Positions 1 to 7,793 of a stretch of DNA of 38,852 bases are shown one piece after another. Every line of letters starts with the position of its first letter. Position 1 is the first letter of the stretch. Under the pieces are notes generated by a model. The model did not search any database, was not told the DNA's origin, and saw only the letters and a list, made by a program, of their open reading frames with translations. A program made the position numbers and the translations under genes. This DNA is from a virus. The stretch is taken from IMG/VR virus record IMGVR_UViG_3300037247_002053, positions 1-38,852 of that record, one strand, 5' to 3'.

Positions 1-1437
1 GTGATACTTCGTCAAAAATTCGTCGATGGACTCGCGGGACAGGGCCTCTCCGGGGTTGGCCTCGATCTCGTTCTCGTAGCCGGTCCCCAGTTTCGTGATG
101 TCGTTGAGAACCAGAAACTCGTCGACGCTAGACTTGAACACCCCGATGCGGAGCTTCTTGGCGCAGGCCCTGATCTTCGGCATCGCCTTTCTTGCGATCT
201 CGGCCCCCTGGCCCCCTCCCTTGATCTGCTGGGCAGCTTTAGACATCGCGCTTCGGGTGCGGGAGGCATCACCGTCTCCGCTGGCATTCCTGATGGGGTA
301 ATGGCGCAAGCTGCGCGGCTCGGTCTTGTCTCCGCTATCTTTCTTCCCGCCCGATTCAATGAACCCGAATGAGCTGTCAGGCAGACTGTCGATGAAAGTA
401 GCAGACCATACGGCCTTCTCGGCCCCATCTTCTGTCTGCTCAGCCTTCTCCGTCTCGGGGCTTCCGGCCTTCCCGGCCTCCTTGCCCTCCACTTTCTTGT
501 CCACGGGAATCTCCCCTGACTCAAGAATCTCGGTGGCGGTCGGAACGCCGTCCACCATCTTAACCAACTCGAAGCCGGAACCGGGGAGCGCCCCGGCGTC
601 AACCACGCTCAGCTCCGCCATGACCCACTCGCTGGTGACCCGGACCTTCTCCGGAATGTTCTTGATACCCTTGAGTGCACGCTTCGGAACCTCCAGGGAA
701 CTCTTGATCGCGGTCACGACCCGCGTCCCGCGGATCGAGAAATCACTGAGGGTACCGTCCTTGATCTTCGTCCAGGTGTCCTCCGCTCCCTTCGAGATCC
801 TGGCCGTGACCTTGATCTGCTTCTTCGTGTCCTCGAACTCAATGCCCACGCTCTTCCCGACGGCAAGGGGCTGGTGCATCTCCCGGACGTTCCCTTTCCA
901 GGCGCCGAAGGCCTTCTTCGAGCCCTCGTACTCCATGATCTCGCCTTGGGCATCCAGAACCTCAGCGGACGCGAGGCCCTCGATCAGCCTCTTCTCGTCG
1001 TCGACCTTCGTGATGCTGAAGTTCAGCCTCAGGTCAGAAGGGCCGACGCTTTCGGGTGTTACTTGAGATTTCGACACAGAAGCACACTCCTCGACGGACA
1101 GATTGATGCCCTCTTCCGTTATGTGCATCTCACCGTCCTGATATTTCAGCGCGACAGCTCCACACCTCTCACACTTACCGGCTCCAGCGAAAAGACCCGG
1201 ATCGTCGACAAGCGCCTTGAAAAGTGAGGAAAAAGTAATATAGTCAGCGCCGCTGAACAGATCCTCTAGAACTTTGCCAGCCGATCCCCTTACCGCCGAC
1301 CAGGCCGCAGCAGCGGCCCTTCCGTCGTCACTCGTCGACGCGAACACGCTATTGAAAACGGCCTTCCACTGCTTCTGCTTCTTGCGCGGAAGCTTGCGAA
1401 CGGCAGGGGGCAGATCACTCAGCCTCTCGTATGGCAC
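1..1437 (-). CDS. ChaB-domain / XkdF-type prohead protease (partial, C-terminus beyond window)
   Basis: Likely matures the capsid by cleaving scaffold and head proteins. 479 codons are visible and no stop is reached at the left edge. Residues 1-55 resemble a ChaB domain (VPYERLSDLPPAVRKLP, then helices). A CxxC pair lies at residues 89-92. Residues 135-240 resemble an XkdF/HK97-type serine protease, with a candidate His188 (REMHQP) and Ser234 (LSDFSIRG). The Lys/Glu-rich C-terminal part continues past the window. The GTG start at 1437 follows a GGGAGGGGGAGG-like site and overlaps the end of the portal gene by 23 bp in another frame, as expected for a portal-protease pair. The family is known from phages of Gram-positive bacteria; the catalytic residue assignment is inference. 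Confidence 0.85.
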   Translation of the reverse strand, partial: MPYERLSDLPPAVRKLPRKKQKQWKAVFNSVFASTSDDGRAAAAAWSAVRGSAGKVLEDLFSGADYITFSSLFKALVDDPGLFAGAGKCERCGAVALKYQDGEMHITEEGINLSVEECASVSKSQVTPESVGPSDLRLNFSITKVDDEKRLIEGLASAEVLDAQGEIMEYEGSKKAFGAWKGNVREMHQPLAVGKSVGIEFEDTKKQIKVTARISKGAEDTWTKIKDGTLSDFSIRGTRVVTAIKSSLEVPKRALKGIKNIPEKVRVTSEWVMAELSVVDAGALPGSGFELVKMVDGVPTATEILESGEIPVDKKVEGKEAGKAGSPETEKAEQTEDGAEKAVWSATFIDSLPDSSFGFIESGGKKDSGDKTEPRSLRHYPIRNASGDGDASRTRSAMSKAAQQIKGGGQGAEIARKAMPKIRACAKKLRIGVFKSSVDEFLVLNDITKLGTGYENEIEANPGEALSRESIDEFLTKYH

Positions 1438-3139
1438 GCCTCCCCCTCCCGGGCTTCAAGTTTTCCCGCACGGGGAACGCCGGATCTTTCGTCGTGATGG
1501 CTTTAGCCTCGGAGAAGACTTCCTTCACCTGCTCCTCGGTCCTCGCACCGTCAAGTTTCTCCCGGATGAACTCCTGCACCTCGTCCGGGATATAGACGGC
1601 CTTGAAGATCCTGGGCGACACAGACCTGCGGACGTCAGTCAATGCGACGAGACGCCACTGGCCAATCTCGTGCCGGTACATGAGCTTCTTCCTGAGACCA
1701 ATCTCCTCCGCGGTCTCGTCCGACGTAGGAAGAATGGAGGCCTCGATGATCCCACTGGGGGAAACTTCGTGGCCCAGTATCGAGGAGGCGCCGTCCTGGT
1801 TGATAAAGTCGACCTTGCCGTCCTTGATAGCACCGAGAACGTTAGGAGTCAAAAGAAGAATTCCGTTGGCAAGCTGGATATAGGGAGGGACGCCCAGGGG
1901 GGGTTTCCCTTCCGCCTTCCTAAGCTCATCGATCCCCGTAGCCCCGAGAGGAACCATCGCCTTGCTGCGACGGATGTTCATCTCCTCGTCCTCCCTCTTG
2001 GAGGACAGCCACTCAAACTTCAGCCCCTTCTCGCCGAACCTCTTCCGGATGATCCTCTCGGTGAAGACCTCGGCCAGGAACTTCTTCCTGGGGTTGAGGC
2101 CGATCTGTGTCTGCTGGGACTCGAGCACGGTTCCCTGTACCCTCGTGGATCTCGAGCGCATCAGGCCGTGGATCGAGACGCCGAAGATAGCAGCTATGAT
2201 GCGGGCCAGCCACTCGTCCACCGCGATGGTGAAGTCGTGGGGCTTCATCTCCTTCGGCTGCACCCCGCTGGGCACAAGCTTCATCTTGCTGCGAGCGGCA
2301 AGATCACCAGAGAGGTAGTCGTCGAGATATCTCTGCACCTCGATGATCGTCTCGAAGTTCCAGTCGGGGGGCGACACCAGCAGGTATTCGGGAACGTTCC
2401 CCTCTGTGTAGAAGTTCAGGCCCGCCAACTGGCGCTTCAAGGAAATATGAGCAGCCGTCAGAACCATCTCAACCGGGGACATGCCATACGAACTGTTCGG
2501 CATAGAGTTGTACGGGAAGTAGAGGAGCTCGTCCCGGGTGAAGGTCGTGAAGGGCATCCCCTTGACGACCTGCATGTAGGCAGGCAGGGGGGCCCTGGGC
2601 ACGAACCCGTTCTGGTCGATGATTGGTTTGATAGTCGACCCGTCGATCTGGGGAAGCCCGAACAGCCTCCCGGCCCTGTCGAGTTGGATCCAGAGCGCGG
2701 GGGCGTCCAGGACCAGCATGTCTTCAAGTATCGGGGAGAGCCACCTACTGAACGTCAGGTCGTTCCAGGGGTCCGGGTACCTGAAGAACTCCTTGATCCT
2801 CTTCCTGCGGGGCTCGAGCGCTTCGGCATCAAAGTCCGCCTCCACCACAATATCCCAGTCGAGACCCCGGATCTGGTCCTTCGACATCTGTATCGCGATC
2901 CTGACGAGGTCGCAATTCCTCGCCACGCTTCTCAGCAAACTGAAGGTAGAGGTTATCCCCTGGCGGGGCTGGATCCTGATGTTCTCCCCGTGGGCAAAGT
3001 CCCAGGACCTGGGCGGCCTCTTCTCGACCCTGGCCGCCACTCCCGCGTCCAGGGGGCCGATGAACTTCTCGACCTTGTCCTCCACGAAGGACCTGCGGGC
3101 GGCGCTATAGGCGTTCTTGATGCGAGAGAAAGCTGACAC
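1415..3139 (-). CDS. phage portal protein
   Basis: Forms the dodecameric ring at the capsid vertex through which DNA is packaged and ejected. 574 residues, within the usual portal range. Typical signatures are the N-terminal anti-CBASS-free portal body with LLRSVARNCDLVRIAIQMSK, the DMLVLDAPALWIQLD strand region, the LNFYTEGNVPEYLL segment and FGVSIHGLMRSRS. The last ~90 residues are less conserved and basic (PGRGRRAIREAE). The GTG start at 3139 follows TAGGAGA. The gene lies directly upstream of the protease gene. No frameshift is seen. Confidence is high from the overall pattern and context. Confidence 0.9.
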   Translation of the reverse strand: MSAFSRIKNAYSAARRSFVEDKVEKFIGPLDAGVAARVEKRPPRSWDFAHGENIRIQPRQGITSTFSLLRSVARNCDLVRIAIQMSKDQIRGLDWDIVVEADFDAEALEPRRKRIKEFFRYPDPWNDLTFSRWLSPILEDMLVLDAPALWIQLDRAGRLFGLPQIDGSTIKPIIDQNGFVPRAPLPAYMQVVKGMPFTTFTRDELLYFPYNSMPNSSYGMSPVEMVLTAAHISLKRQLAGLNFYTEGNVPEYLLVSPPDWNFETIIEVQRYLDDYLSGDLAARSKMKLVPSGVQPKEMKPHDFTIAVDEWLARIIAAIFGVSIHGLMRSRSTRVQGTVLESQQTQIGLNPRKKFLAEVFTERIIRKRFGEKGLKFEWLSSKREDEEMNIRRSKAMVPLGATGIDELRKAEGKPPLGVPPYIQLANGILLLTPNVLGAIKDGKVDFINQDGASSILGHEVSPSGIIEASILPTSDETAEEIGLRKKLMYRHEIGQWRLVALTDVRRSVSPRIFKAVYIPDEVQEFIREKLDGARTEEQVKEVFSEAKAITTKDPAFPVRENLKPGRGRRAIREAE

Positions 3140-3151
3140 GAAGACCGTCTC

Positions 3152-3577
3152 CTAGAGCTCGTCCAACCAAGATAGGCTACCTAGGAGGGACTCGGCGTCT
3201 GTCTCCGCCTGTCCGGCCAGCATGCCCCGCCCGTGGAGCTCGACGAGAGCATCATACACCGGCTCTCCCAGCTTGGCAGCCGGAGGCATCCTGAAAACGC
3301 AGTGGGATCCCTTGTGGGCGACACACACCAGCTTGCATCCGCCTCCACTCGTCAGTGGGGCAGAGTCGGGGTCCCAGTCGTAGCTGCACTCTATTTTGTT
3401 TGAATTCTGTACGGAAGACCTCTTCCCGGGCAGCAGGGCAGCGAGATTCTCGAAAAACTCCCCCTTGCCGGTAAGGTCCTTATCTGGTGGGTTCTCGTCG
3501 AAGTGCCCGGCCGAGGGGCACGAGTTCTGCTTAGACAAGAAAAAGTGTAGTTCCGAAGAACACGTGCCTGACGACAT
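3152..3577 (-). CDS. hypothetical protein, Cys-containing
   Basis: Unrecognised 141-residue protein. Cysteines are scattered (C6, C20 and a CxxxC-like cluster in GGGCKLVCVAHKGSHC), and the C-terminal half is acidic and helical (AGQAETDAESLLGSLSWLDEL). The ATG at 3577 is preceded by GAGGGGG. It sits immediately upstream of the portal start in the leftward morphogenesis operon, 12 bp away, so a head or neck accessory role is possible but not shown. Confidence 0.65.
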   Translation of the reverse strand: MSSGTCSSELHFFLSKQNSCPSAGHFDENPPDKDLTGKGEFFENLAALLPGKRSSVQNSNKIECSYDWDPDSAPLTSGGGCKLVCVAHKGSHCVFRMPPAAKLGEPVYDALVELHGRGMLAGQAETDAESLLGSLSWLDEL

Positions 3578-3668
3578 CCGGGCCCCCTCACTAGATTGGA
3601 GAAGAAACGTTAGGTTCTTGTGTCGGTTTCACGGTTGTTTAAGCATCAAATTTGTCGAGCCCGATCTA

Positions 3669-3977
3669 TCACAGATATCTAGACAGAAGTTCGAGTTTGA
3701 CAAGGTCACCATCCGGAAGCCGGTACACCTCCCCGGGCACAAGATGGCCAGATATGACCTGCAGTAACTCCTTTCTCCCTTGGTGTTTCTTCCTGCTTTC
3801 CTCCAGCGAGCGCACGGGGTCTCCTCCCGTGAATTCTCGGGCCTCTGCTCCCCCAGACCTCAGTGCCTTGGCCTGAGTTTCATAGAAGAGCACTCGTTCA
3901 GCATGATAGGCAATCTTCTTGCCAAGATGCTCTTTCAGCTGCGCTGTCGTGAAATCAAGTTTCAGCCCTTCAATCAT
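3669..3977 (-). CDS. hypothetical helical protein
   Basis: 102-residue protein of unknown function. It begins MIEGLKLDFTTAQLKEHL and is largely alpha-helical and charged, with AYHAERVLFYETQAKALR in the middle and a C-terminal LPDGDLVKLELLSRYL. The ATG at 3977 follows an excellent GAGAGGAGGAGTT ribosome site. It belongs to the portal operon. The 91 bases between this gene and the next (3578-3668) are AT-richer and hold no obvious gene. Confidence 0.75.
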   Translation of the reverse strand: MIEGLKLDFTTAQLKEHLGKKIAYHAERVLFYETQAKALRSGGAEAREFTGGDPVRSLEESRKKHQGRKELLQVISGHLVPGEVYRLPDGDLVKLELLSRYL

Positions 3978-3997
3978 AACTCCTCCTCTCCGTTTCC

Positions 3998-4312
3998 CTA
4001 ACCAAACATTCTGTCGCCGACCACGATCGGGGACGATTTCGGACCCGGGGACTCGTCCTCGAGTAAATAAAGATCAGGAGGGGTCGTCTGCAGCAAGACG
4101 GGCTGTAGCGGATTGTCGAAGGTGTGAACACGCAACCAGATACTGCCTCCAAGCAAGACGCGGAGCCGTTCTCGCCAAGAAAGGGCCCACCTGGTGATCA
4201 CAACCCCTCCTGATATCTTGATAGCAGGGAGGTTTCTATACTGTGGCTGGTTTTTCGCGAACTCGACCTCGGCCCACATCTCACCAGGGACCACCGGTGA
4301 TACTGGTTTCAT
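3998..4312 (-). CDS. conserved phage hypothetical protein
   Basis: 104-residue protein with a pattern I associate with small conserved phage proteins: an N-terminal PVVPGEMWAEVEFAKNQPQYRNLP stretch broken by charged residues, then VVITRWALSWRERLR and GGSIWLRVHTFDNPLQPVLL. No catalytic motif is visible. The ATG at 4312 is preceded by GTGAGGAGGGAGACAG, a strong ribosome site. It is the first protein gene downstream of the tmRNA terminator on this strand. Confidence 0.75.
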   Translation of the reverse strand: MKPVSPVVPGEMWAEVEFAKNQPQYRNLPAIKISGGVVITRWALSWRERLRVLLGGSIWLRVHTFDNPLQPVLLQTTPPDLYLLEDESPGPKSSPIVVGDRMFG

Positions 4313-4334
4313 CTGTCTCCCTCCTCACTGACTA

Positions 4335-4371
4335 GAAAAAGTTGGGCGCCTTCTGTTGCCAGGTGGCGCCC
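4335..4371 (-). terminator. Rho-independent terminator after the tmRNA coding piece
   Basis: On the minus strand, GGGCGCC (4371-4365) and GGCGCCC (4350-4344) form a 7-bp GC stem around a 14-nt loop. It is followed by AAC and a run of five T (4340-4335 region). It lies just after the tmRNA coding piece and before the ribosome site of the next gene, so it probably ends the precursor tmRNA. Confidence 0.8.
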
Positions 4372-4568
4372 GGTACCCCGGACTCGCCGTTAGGCGACAG
4401 CCAAGGCAGGACCCAACATCGGATCACCGATGTCGAGCCACGACTTGACCTTCATCCATGCACCCTTCAGTAGAGTGGCATTTGTTCGTTTGCCCATTGG
4501 TAACGCGGACAGGCGCCGCGGCCTGCAGGGAGGCGAGGACGTGTCGCCGTCGATACCGTTTCGCCCCC
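4372..4568 (-). ncRNA. ssrA: tmRNA coding piece (5' half with tag reading frame)
   Basis: Starts at the acceptor 5' strand GGGGGCG (4568-4562), followed by AAACGGTATCGACGG. The resume site falls about 75 nt in (E. coli about 90). Further small hairpins lie before the terminator. The 3' limit is taken as the base of the terminator and may be shorter after processing. Confidence 0.85.
4390..4494 (-). other. tmRNA tag-coding region, two candidate frames
   Basis: Frame 1 starts at GCA (4493) and reads A-N-E-Q-M-P-L-Y, stop TGA at 4469-4467. Its opening resembles canonical ANDE tags, but its end lacks the usual hydrophobic AA. Frame 2 starts one base earlier at GGC (4494), opens G-K-R-T-N as in Firmicutes GKTN tags, and runs 34 codons to PALAVA and TAA at 4392-4390. 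Each stop sits in the loop of a 5-bp hairpin (CACTC/GGGTG and TCGCC/GGCGA), as in tmRNA helix P5. Which frame is used cannot be decided here. Confidence 0.6.
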
Positions 4569-4690
4569 ACCGGCGCACCCTCTGGCACTGCGGTTCTGCT
4601 CGTCCCGGAACCGCAACCCGACCATCATCTTAAGATGCCGTGTCCCAGCATCTTGGCGAGCTCGACCGGTTGACACACCAGATGGTGCGC
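4569..4690 (-). other. ssrA: tmRNA intervening segment joining acceptor and coding pieces
   Basis: 122 nt removed in mature two-piece tmRNA by analogy with known permuted genes. Its ends are complementary: GCGCACC directly after the CCA pairs with GGTGCGC near the mature 5' end. With the acceptor stem and the CCA/TGG pair this makes one helix of 18 positions with a single A-C mismatch. Such an extended acceptor helix is expected of a permuted precursor. Confidence 0.85.
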
Positions 4691-4774
4691 TGGTGGAGGC
4701 GCCGGGAGTCGAACCCGGGTCCGAACGACCACCACGCTCCCCGATACACAGGCTTCACCTACCTTCCAAGAAAC
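4691..4774 (-). ncRNA. ssrA: tmRNA acceptor piece (3' half with T-arm and CCA)
   Basis: Contains AAGCCTGTGTATCGGGGAG, then the TTCGGAC stretch, a 5-bp T-stem (CCGGG at 4718-4714, CCCGG at 4706-4702), T-loop 4713-4707, acceptor strand 4701-4695, discriminator A and an encoded CCA (4693-4691). It begins right after the stop of the YkgJ-like gene at 4775. The 5' end is approximate, because processing sites cannot be read from sequence. Confidence 0.88.
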
Positions 4775-5512
4775 TCAGTTCGATGCGACGAGAAAGGTCT
4801 CCTTTCCTCCCCAGTACTCCTTCAAGGAGTACCCCTCCCTAATCACCACCAGCGCCCCCCTAATATGGGTTGTGAGCGCGAACAGGTGGGTCTGCACCTC
4901 CAGTTGCTGGCACAGCTTCATAAGCTCCACAAAGAGGGGGACGTCCCTGTGCTCCACGGCGTCAAGATCCGCCTCCTCGGGCCACTCGCACATCGCCCCG
5001 CGCCCGTCGTCGATCCTGAGCATCTGCCACGCGCGGCCGAAGGGCCTCTTCGTTACCACGACCCTGGACACCCCGATCTGACACAGGCCATAGTTGATGA
5101 ACTTGATCGTGGGCTCGAAGGAGCAGGACAAGGGACGCACGGGGTAGATCCCGCAGCGGCCGTCGATCTTGTTCAGATTCCTGCAGTGGGGGTCCTTGTG
5201 ATCCTTCTGCTGATCAGAAAGGTACCAGAAGGGCCTGCCGTTGACCTCGATCCTCCTGTTTTCCAGCCTCTCGCCGGACACCGTGTCTATCATCTCCAGC
5301 GTCCTCCTGGCCCCGTGGAAGTAGTCGAGGGTGAAGTGGGGACAGCAGCCCCCGCACTTGTCGACGCACTCGAACCCGCGGAAGAAGCTGGATGACAGCC
5401 AGAGCTCGTCCGGCGGCACAAGGGTCCTTCCATCGACCGTGAACTCCTTCGTGGCGACTGCGCGGACGTAGGTCTCCAGGATCTTCTTCATCGAGTCAGG
5501 GTACGCGGGCAT
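4775..5512 (-). CDS. YkgJ-family cysteine-cluster protein
   Basis: 245 residues. It carries the family's metal-binding cysteine pattern: C49, C53, C56, C57 (FECVDKCGGCC), C110 (DPHC), C120 and C130 (RCGIYPVRPLSC). The YkgJ family is thought to bind zinc or iron; its biochemical role is not established. The ATG at 5512 was chosen over upstream in-frame codons because GTAGGAGGTGAG precedes it. The stop abuts the tmRNA acceptor piece, so the tmRNA precursor may be cotranscribed with this gene. Confidence 0.85.
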   Translation of the reverse strand: MPAYPDSMKKILETYVRAVATKEFTVDGRTLVPPDELWLSSSFFRGFECVDKCGGCCPHFTLDYFHGARRTLEMIDTVSGERLENRRIEVNGRPFWYLSDQQKDHKDPHCRNLNKIDGRCGIYPVRPLSCSFEPTIKFINYGLCQIGVSRVVVTKRPFGRAWQMLRIDDGRGAMCEWPEEADLDAVEHRDVPLFVELMKLCQQLEVQTHLFALTTHIRGALVVIREGYSLKEYWGGKETFLVASN

Positions 5513-5520
5513 CTCACCTC

Positions 5521-6015
5521 CTACTCGTCCTCCCTGAGCGCCGCGTGCAGATGCAGCGGTCTCCTTTCGACCTTCACGTAGTACCTCTGTCCCAGAAGGA
5601 CTTCGGCGCAGTCCGAGACCCTGACGACCTCGCCCTCCGTCAGATGGAGCAGCCTGAAGTCGACCCCCCTCAGTTTGTAGTGGGCCGACCCCTCCCTGTG
5701 CCTCCCGTCCGAGAAAGCGGTGACCATAGCCGGCCGGCCGGACACGTAGTAGAAGCACCTGTTCACCTGCCTCGCTATCTTGATGGACTCCTCCGACAGC
5801 ACCGACACGGCCCAGGGGTTCTTCACGACGGGCGGCGGTGCGGGCTCGTCGTCCATCAGACTCTGAAGGAGGGCAACCGGGGGATAGGTTGGTATAGAGA
5901 AGAACGGAGGCGGAAGAGGAAGAGGACGAGAGATCCGGATGGCCGCGGCCCCGATGGTTGAAAGAAAAACGAGCGACAAGACGACAAGCCAGGCCCTCCC
6001 TACTCTCACAATCAC
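5521..6015 (-). CDS. membrane-anchored M15-like (DD-peptidase fold) peptidase
   Basis: 164 residues. An N-terminal hydrophobic segment (about 9-26, LVVLSLVFLSTIGAAAI) suggests a signal anchor, followed by a Pro-rich linker (30-65). The C-terminal domain has HREGSAHYKLRGVDFRL and a final PLHLHAAL. These match the H-x6-D and late HxH pattern of small phage M15/hedgehog-type zinc peptidases, giving candidate ligands H112, D119 and H157. The likely role is cutting peptidoglycan cross-links at lysis or entry. The GTG start overlaps the terminase stop (GTGA). Function is inferred from the motif only. Confidence 0.6.
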   Translation of the reverse strand: MIVRVGRAWLVVLSLVFLSTIGAAAIRISRPLPLPPPFFSIPTYPPVALLQSLMDDEPAPPPVVKNPWAVSVLSEESIKIARQVNRCFYYVSGRPAMVTAFSDGRHREGSAHYKLRGVDFRLLHLTEGEVVRVSDCAEVLLGQRYYVKVERRPLHLHAALREDE

Positions 6016-7793
6016 ACCCCCAGTCCTTTCATATCGATCAGCCTCGGGCGCGTTTCTTTGGGCTTGGTGGCGGCGTAGGTCGGCGTCCCGTGGTCCTCCC
6101 TACAGGGGAAGCACTGACCGGTACCCGCGCCTATGCCATAGTAGTTCTCTCCGTCCGCCATGGTCTTACCGCAGTCCACACACATCGTAGCACCTTTGCT
6201 TGGAAGTGTCAACCGGTGAGCCTGGGCCGTCCTCCCAATCTCGGAGTAAGCCCTGATCCACTGGAGTGCGGTGTTCCTCTTCTCCGTGCTCAGGTAGCAC
6301 CCGGTCGCTATCACCGTCGCGAGGTCCTTCTTCTGACCGGAGGGGACCGTGATCTTGACCACTCCCGTGGCGTTGACCGAGAAGGAGAGGCTCTTCAACT
6401 GGGCGTTCGCGACATCGTTATCGAGAAGGTCGATCCCGTCAGACATGACGAGCGCCCTGGTCGTGGAGTACATCGCCTGCTTGGTGTTCGAGGTCGTCGT
6501 AACAAGATGGAACTCGACCCCAAACTCCCTCAGGGTCTGCCTAATAGGCTCAGCACAGAACTGGTCACCATAGACGCTCCTCATCCCGTAGGTCTTGAGC
6601 GTCCCCGCAATCTCTAGCAGGGTCTCCTTCATCTTGACAGGGTTCTTCTTGTGCCCCTGCCAGGACCTCAGGTGATCGAAGACCACCTTCCCGGCCGGGT
6701 CCTTGTGCAAGATGCAGAAAGCAAACTCGTCGGACTTGAAAGCCACATCCACTATCGCCATGTACTCGTGGTCCTTGTCCGGGAGCCTGTGCCGGACGCT
6801 CCGAGAGATGCAAAGATCGATCCTCTCGGAAGGAAACAGCGCGTTGGCGGCCTCCCAGAACTGTGCGGCAAACTCACGGTCGAAGTTCTCACTGTCTCTG
6901 AGGTACTCTGCGATGAGCCACTCCTCCTCTATGACCGGGCTCATCTCCCAGGAGGGGAGCTTCCAGAGAAAAGTATCGGGGAGGTCTTCCCTTCCGTTCC
7001 ACTCTTCCCAGACCACGCCCGCCTTGGCGAAGGGGGAGGAGATCTTGACAAGCTTGGCGTTCGGGAAGGTGGCCATCCCTCGCCTGACGGCGCGGATAAT
7101 CTCCTTCGCGGGGTTCTGCAGAGTCTCCTCGTCCCTCCAGACAGCGACCTCGTCAAGAATCGCACAGGGGATAGACCACCCCCTCAGTTGGCGAAAGATG
7201 CAGGGGAGGATGGCTATCGTGATCCTGTTGTCTAGCTCTATCTCCTCCCTCGTGACGTTCACGATCATCTGACTGAACGCGGGGGACGCGAGGATCTTGT
7301 CCTTGATGTAGGTGTGTACGACGCTGGCCTGCTTCTTGTCGACGGCTATGACGGGGATGTAGCCGCGCTCGCCGCGGGACAGCCTGTGCTTCCTCAGCGT
7401 CGCCTCGTAGATCGCGATGTTCGACGCGAACTTGTCGGACTTGCCGCTCCTCGCCCCGGGGTAGATCCCCGCCTCGAGGTACTCCTTGGGCCTGTACGAC
7501 GACCTGGTTGTCGCCCTCTTGTAGAGCTGCAGGGGGGTCTCGGTGATCCTCCGGAAGAACGGGGCCTTGCCGGTCGTGTAGCAGTACCTGCAAGCGGCGC
7601 CCCTCAGCCGCCCCGAGCCCTTGCAGCGCCTACAGGTCTCCATCCTGAGGACCCGGGTCGTGATCTTCTCGACCGGCAGGGGGAGGCCGTAGAGCGTCCT
7701 GAGTGCCACCTCCTGCTGGGGGCTTATTTCGTCGCCGATAAGCAGCGGGTCCCTTATGGCACTGATGATGTCGACGACGGGCGTCTCCGTCAT
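6012..7793 (-). CDS. terL: terminase large subunit
   Basis: ATP-driven DNA-packaging motor and headful or cos nuclease, docking on the portal. 593 residues. Walker A is at 112-119 (PGARSGKS), Walker B at 210-215 (AILDEVA), a coupling SSP near 252-254, and candidate RNase-H-like nuclease acids are D349 (IVDVAFKSDEF), D410 (YGDQF) and D490. Two features are unusual: an N-terminal zinc finger of DnaJ type (C54, C57, C68, C71; CRRCKGSGRLRGAACRYC) before the ATPase, and a C-terminal zinc ribbon (C538, C541, C561, C564). The ATG overlaps the upstream stop (ATGA), with AGGAA just before it. Confidence 0.92.
   Translation of the reverse strand: MTETPVVDIISAIRDPLLIGDEISPQQEVALRTLYGLPLPVEKITTRVLRMETCRRCKGSGRLRGAACRYCYTTGKAPFFRRITETPLQLYKRATTRSSYRPKEYLEAGIYPGARSGKSDKFASNIAIYEATLRKHRLSRGERGYIPVIAVDKKQASVVHTYIKDKILASPAFSQMIVNVTREEIELDNRITIAILPCIFRQLRGWSIPCAILDEVAVWRDEETLQNPAKEIIRAVRRGMATFPNAKLVKISSPFAKAGVVWEEWNGREDLPDTFLWKLPSWEMSPVIEEEWLIAEYLRDSENFDREFAAQFWEAANALFPSERIDLCISRSVRHRLPDKDHEYMAIVDVAFKSDEFAFCILHKDPAGKVVFDHLRSWQGHKKNPVKMKETLLEIAGTLKTYGMRSVYGDQFCAEPIRQTLREFGVEFHLVTTTSNTKQAMYSTTRALVMSDGIDLLDNDVANAQLKSLSFSVNATGVVKITVPSGQKKDLATVIATGCYLSTEKRNTALQWIRAYSEIGRTAQAHRLTLPSKGATMCVDCGKTMADGENYYGIGAGTGQCFPCREDHGTPTYAATKPKETRPRLIDMKGLGV

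Larger units (their letters stand above)
4372..4774 (-). ncRNA. ssrA: circularly permuted tmRNA gene (ssrA), whole locus
   Basis: tmRNA rescues stalled ribosomes by acting first as tRNA-Ala and then as a template for a proteolysis tag. On the minus strand the conventional 3' end comes first: TTCGGACCCGGG, T-loop TTCGACT, CCCGG, then CGCCTCC-A-CCA ending at 4691. The conventional 5' end follows: GGGGGCG at 4568, then AAACGGTATCGACGG, matching the tmRNA 5' consensus. GGGGGCG pairs with CGCCTCC (one G-U). The segment before the T-arm can pair with the coding piece in a P2-like helix (CACG/CGTG, CTCCC/GGGAG, CAGGC/GCCTG). This inverted order is the two-piece arrangement known from Alphaproteobacteria and some cyanobacteria and Betaproteobacteria. 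The 5' boundary of the acceptor piece is not defined by sequence alone. Confidence 0.92.

Noticed and set aside
1274-3136. Long plus-strand open frame over the portal gene
   Set aside because: Antisense shadow in GC-rich DNA; the minus strand encodes a clear portal protein with a ribosome site.
4467-4676. 69-codon open frame on the minus strand ending ...ANEQMPLY
   Set aside because: It crosses the acceptor helix and intervening part of the tmRNA gene; only its last codons matter, as a candidate tag.
4691-4730. Ordinary tRNA gene
   Set aside because: The T-arm and CCA are present, but no D-arm or anticodon arm precedes them; the upstream sequence and the distal GGGGGCG fit tmRNA instead.
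7153-7593. Additional minus-strand gene inside terL
   Set aside because: Gln/Arg-rich shadow frame of the terminase gene with no independent start signal.
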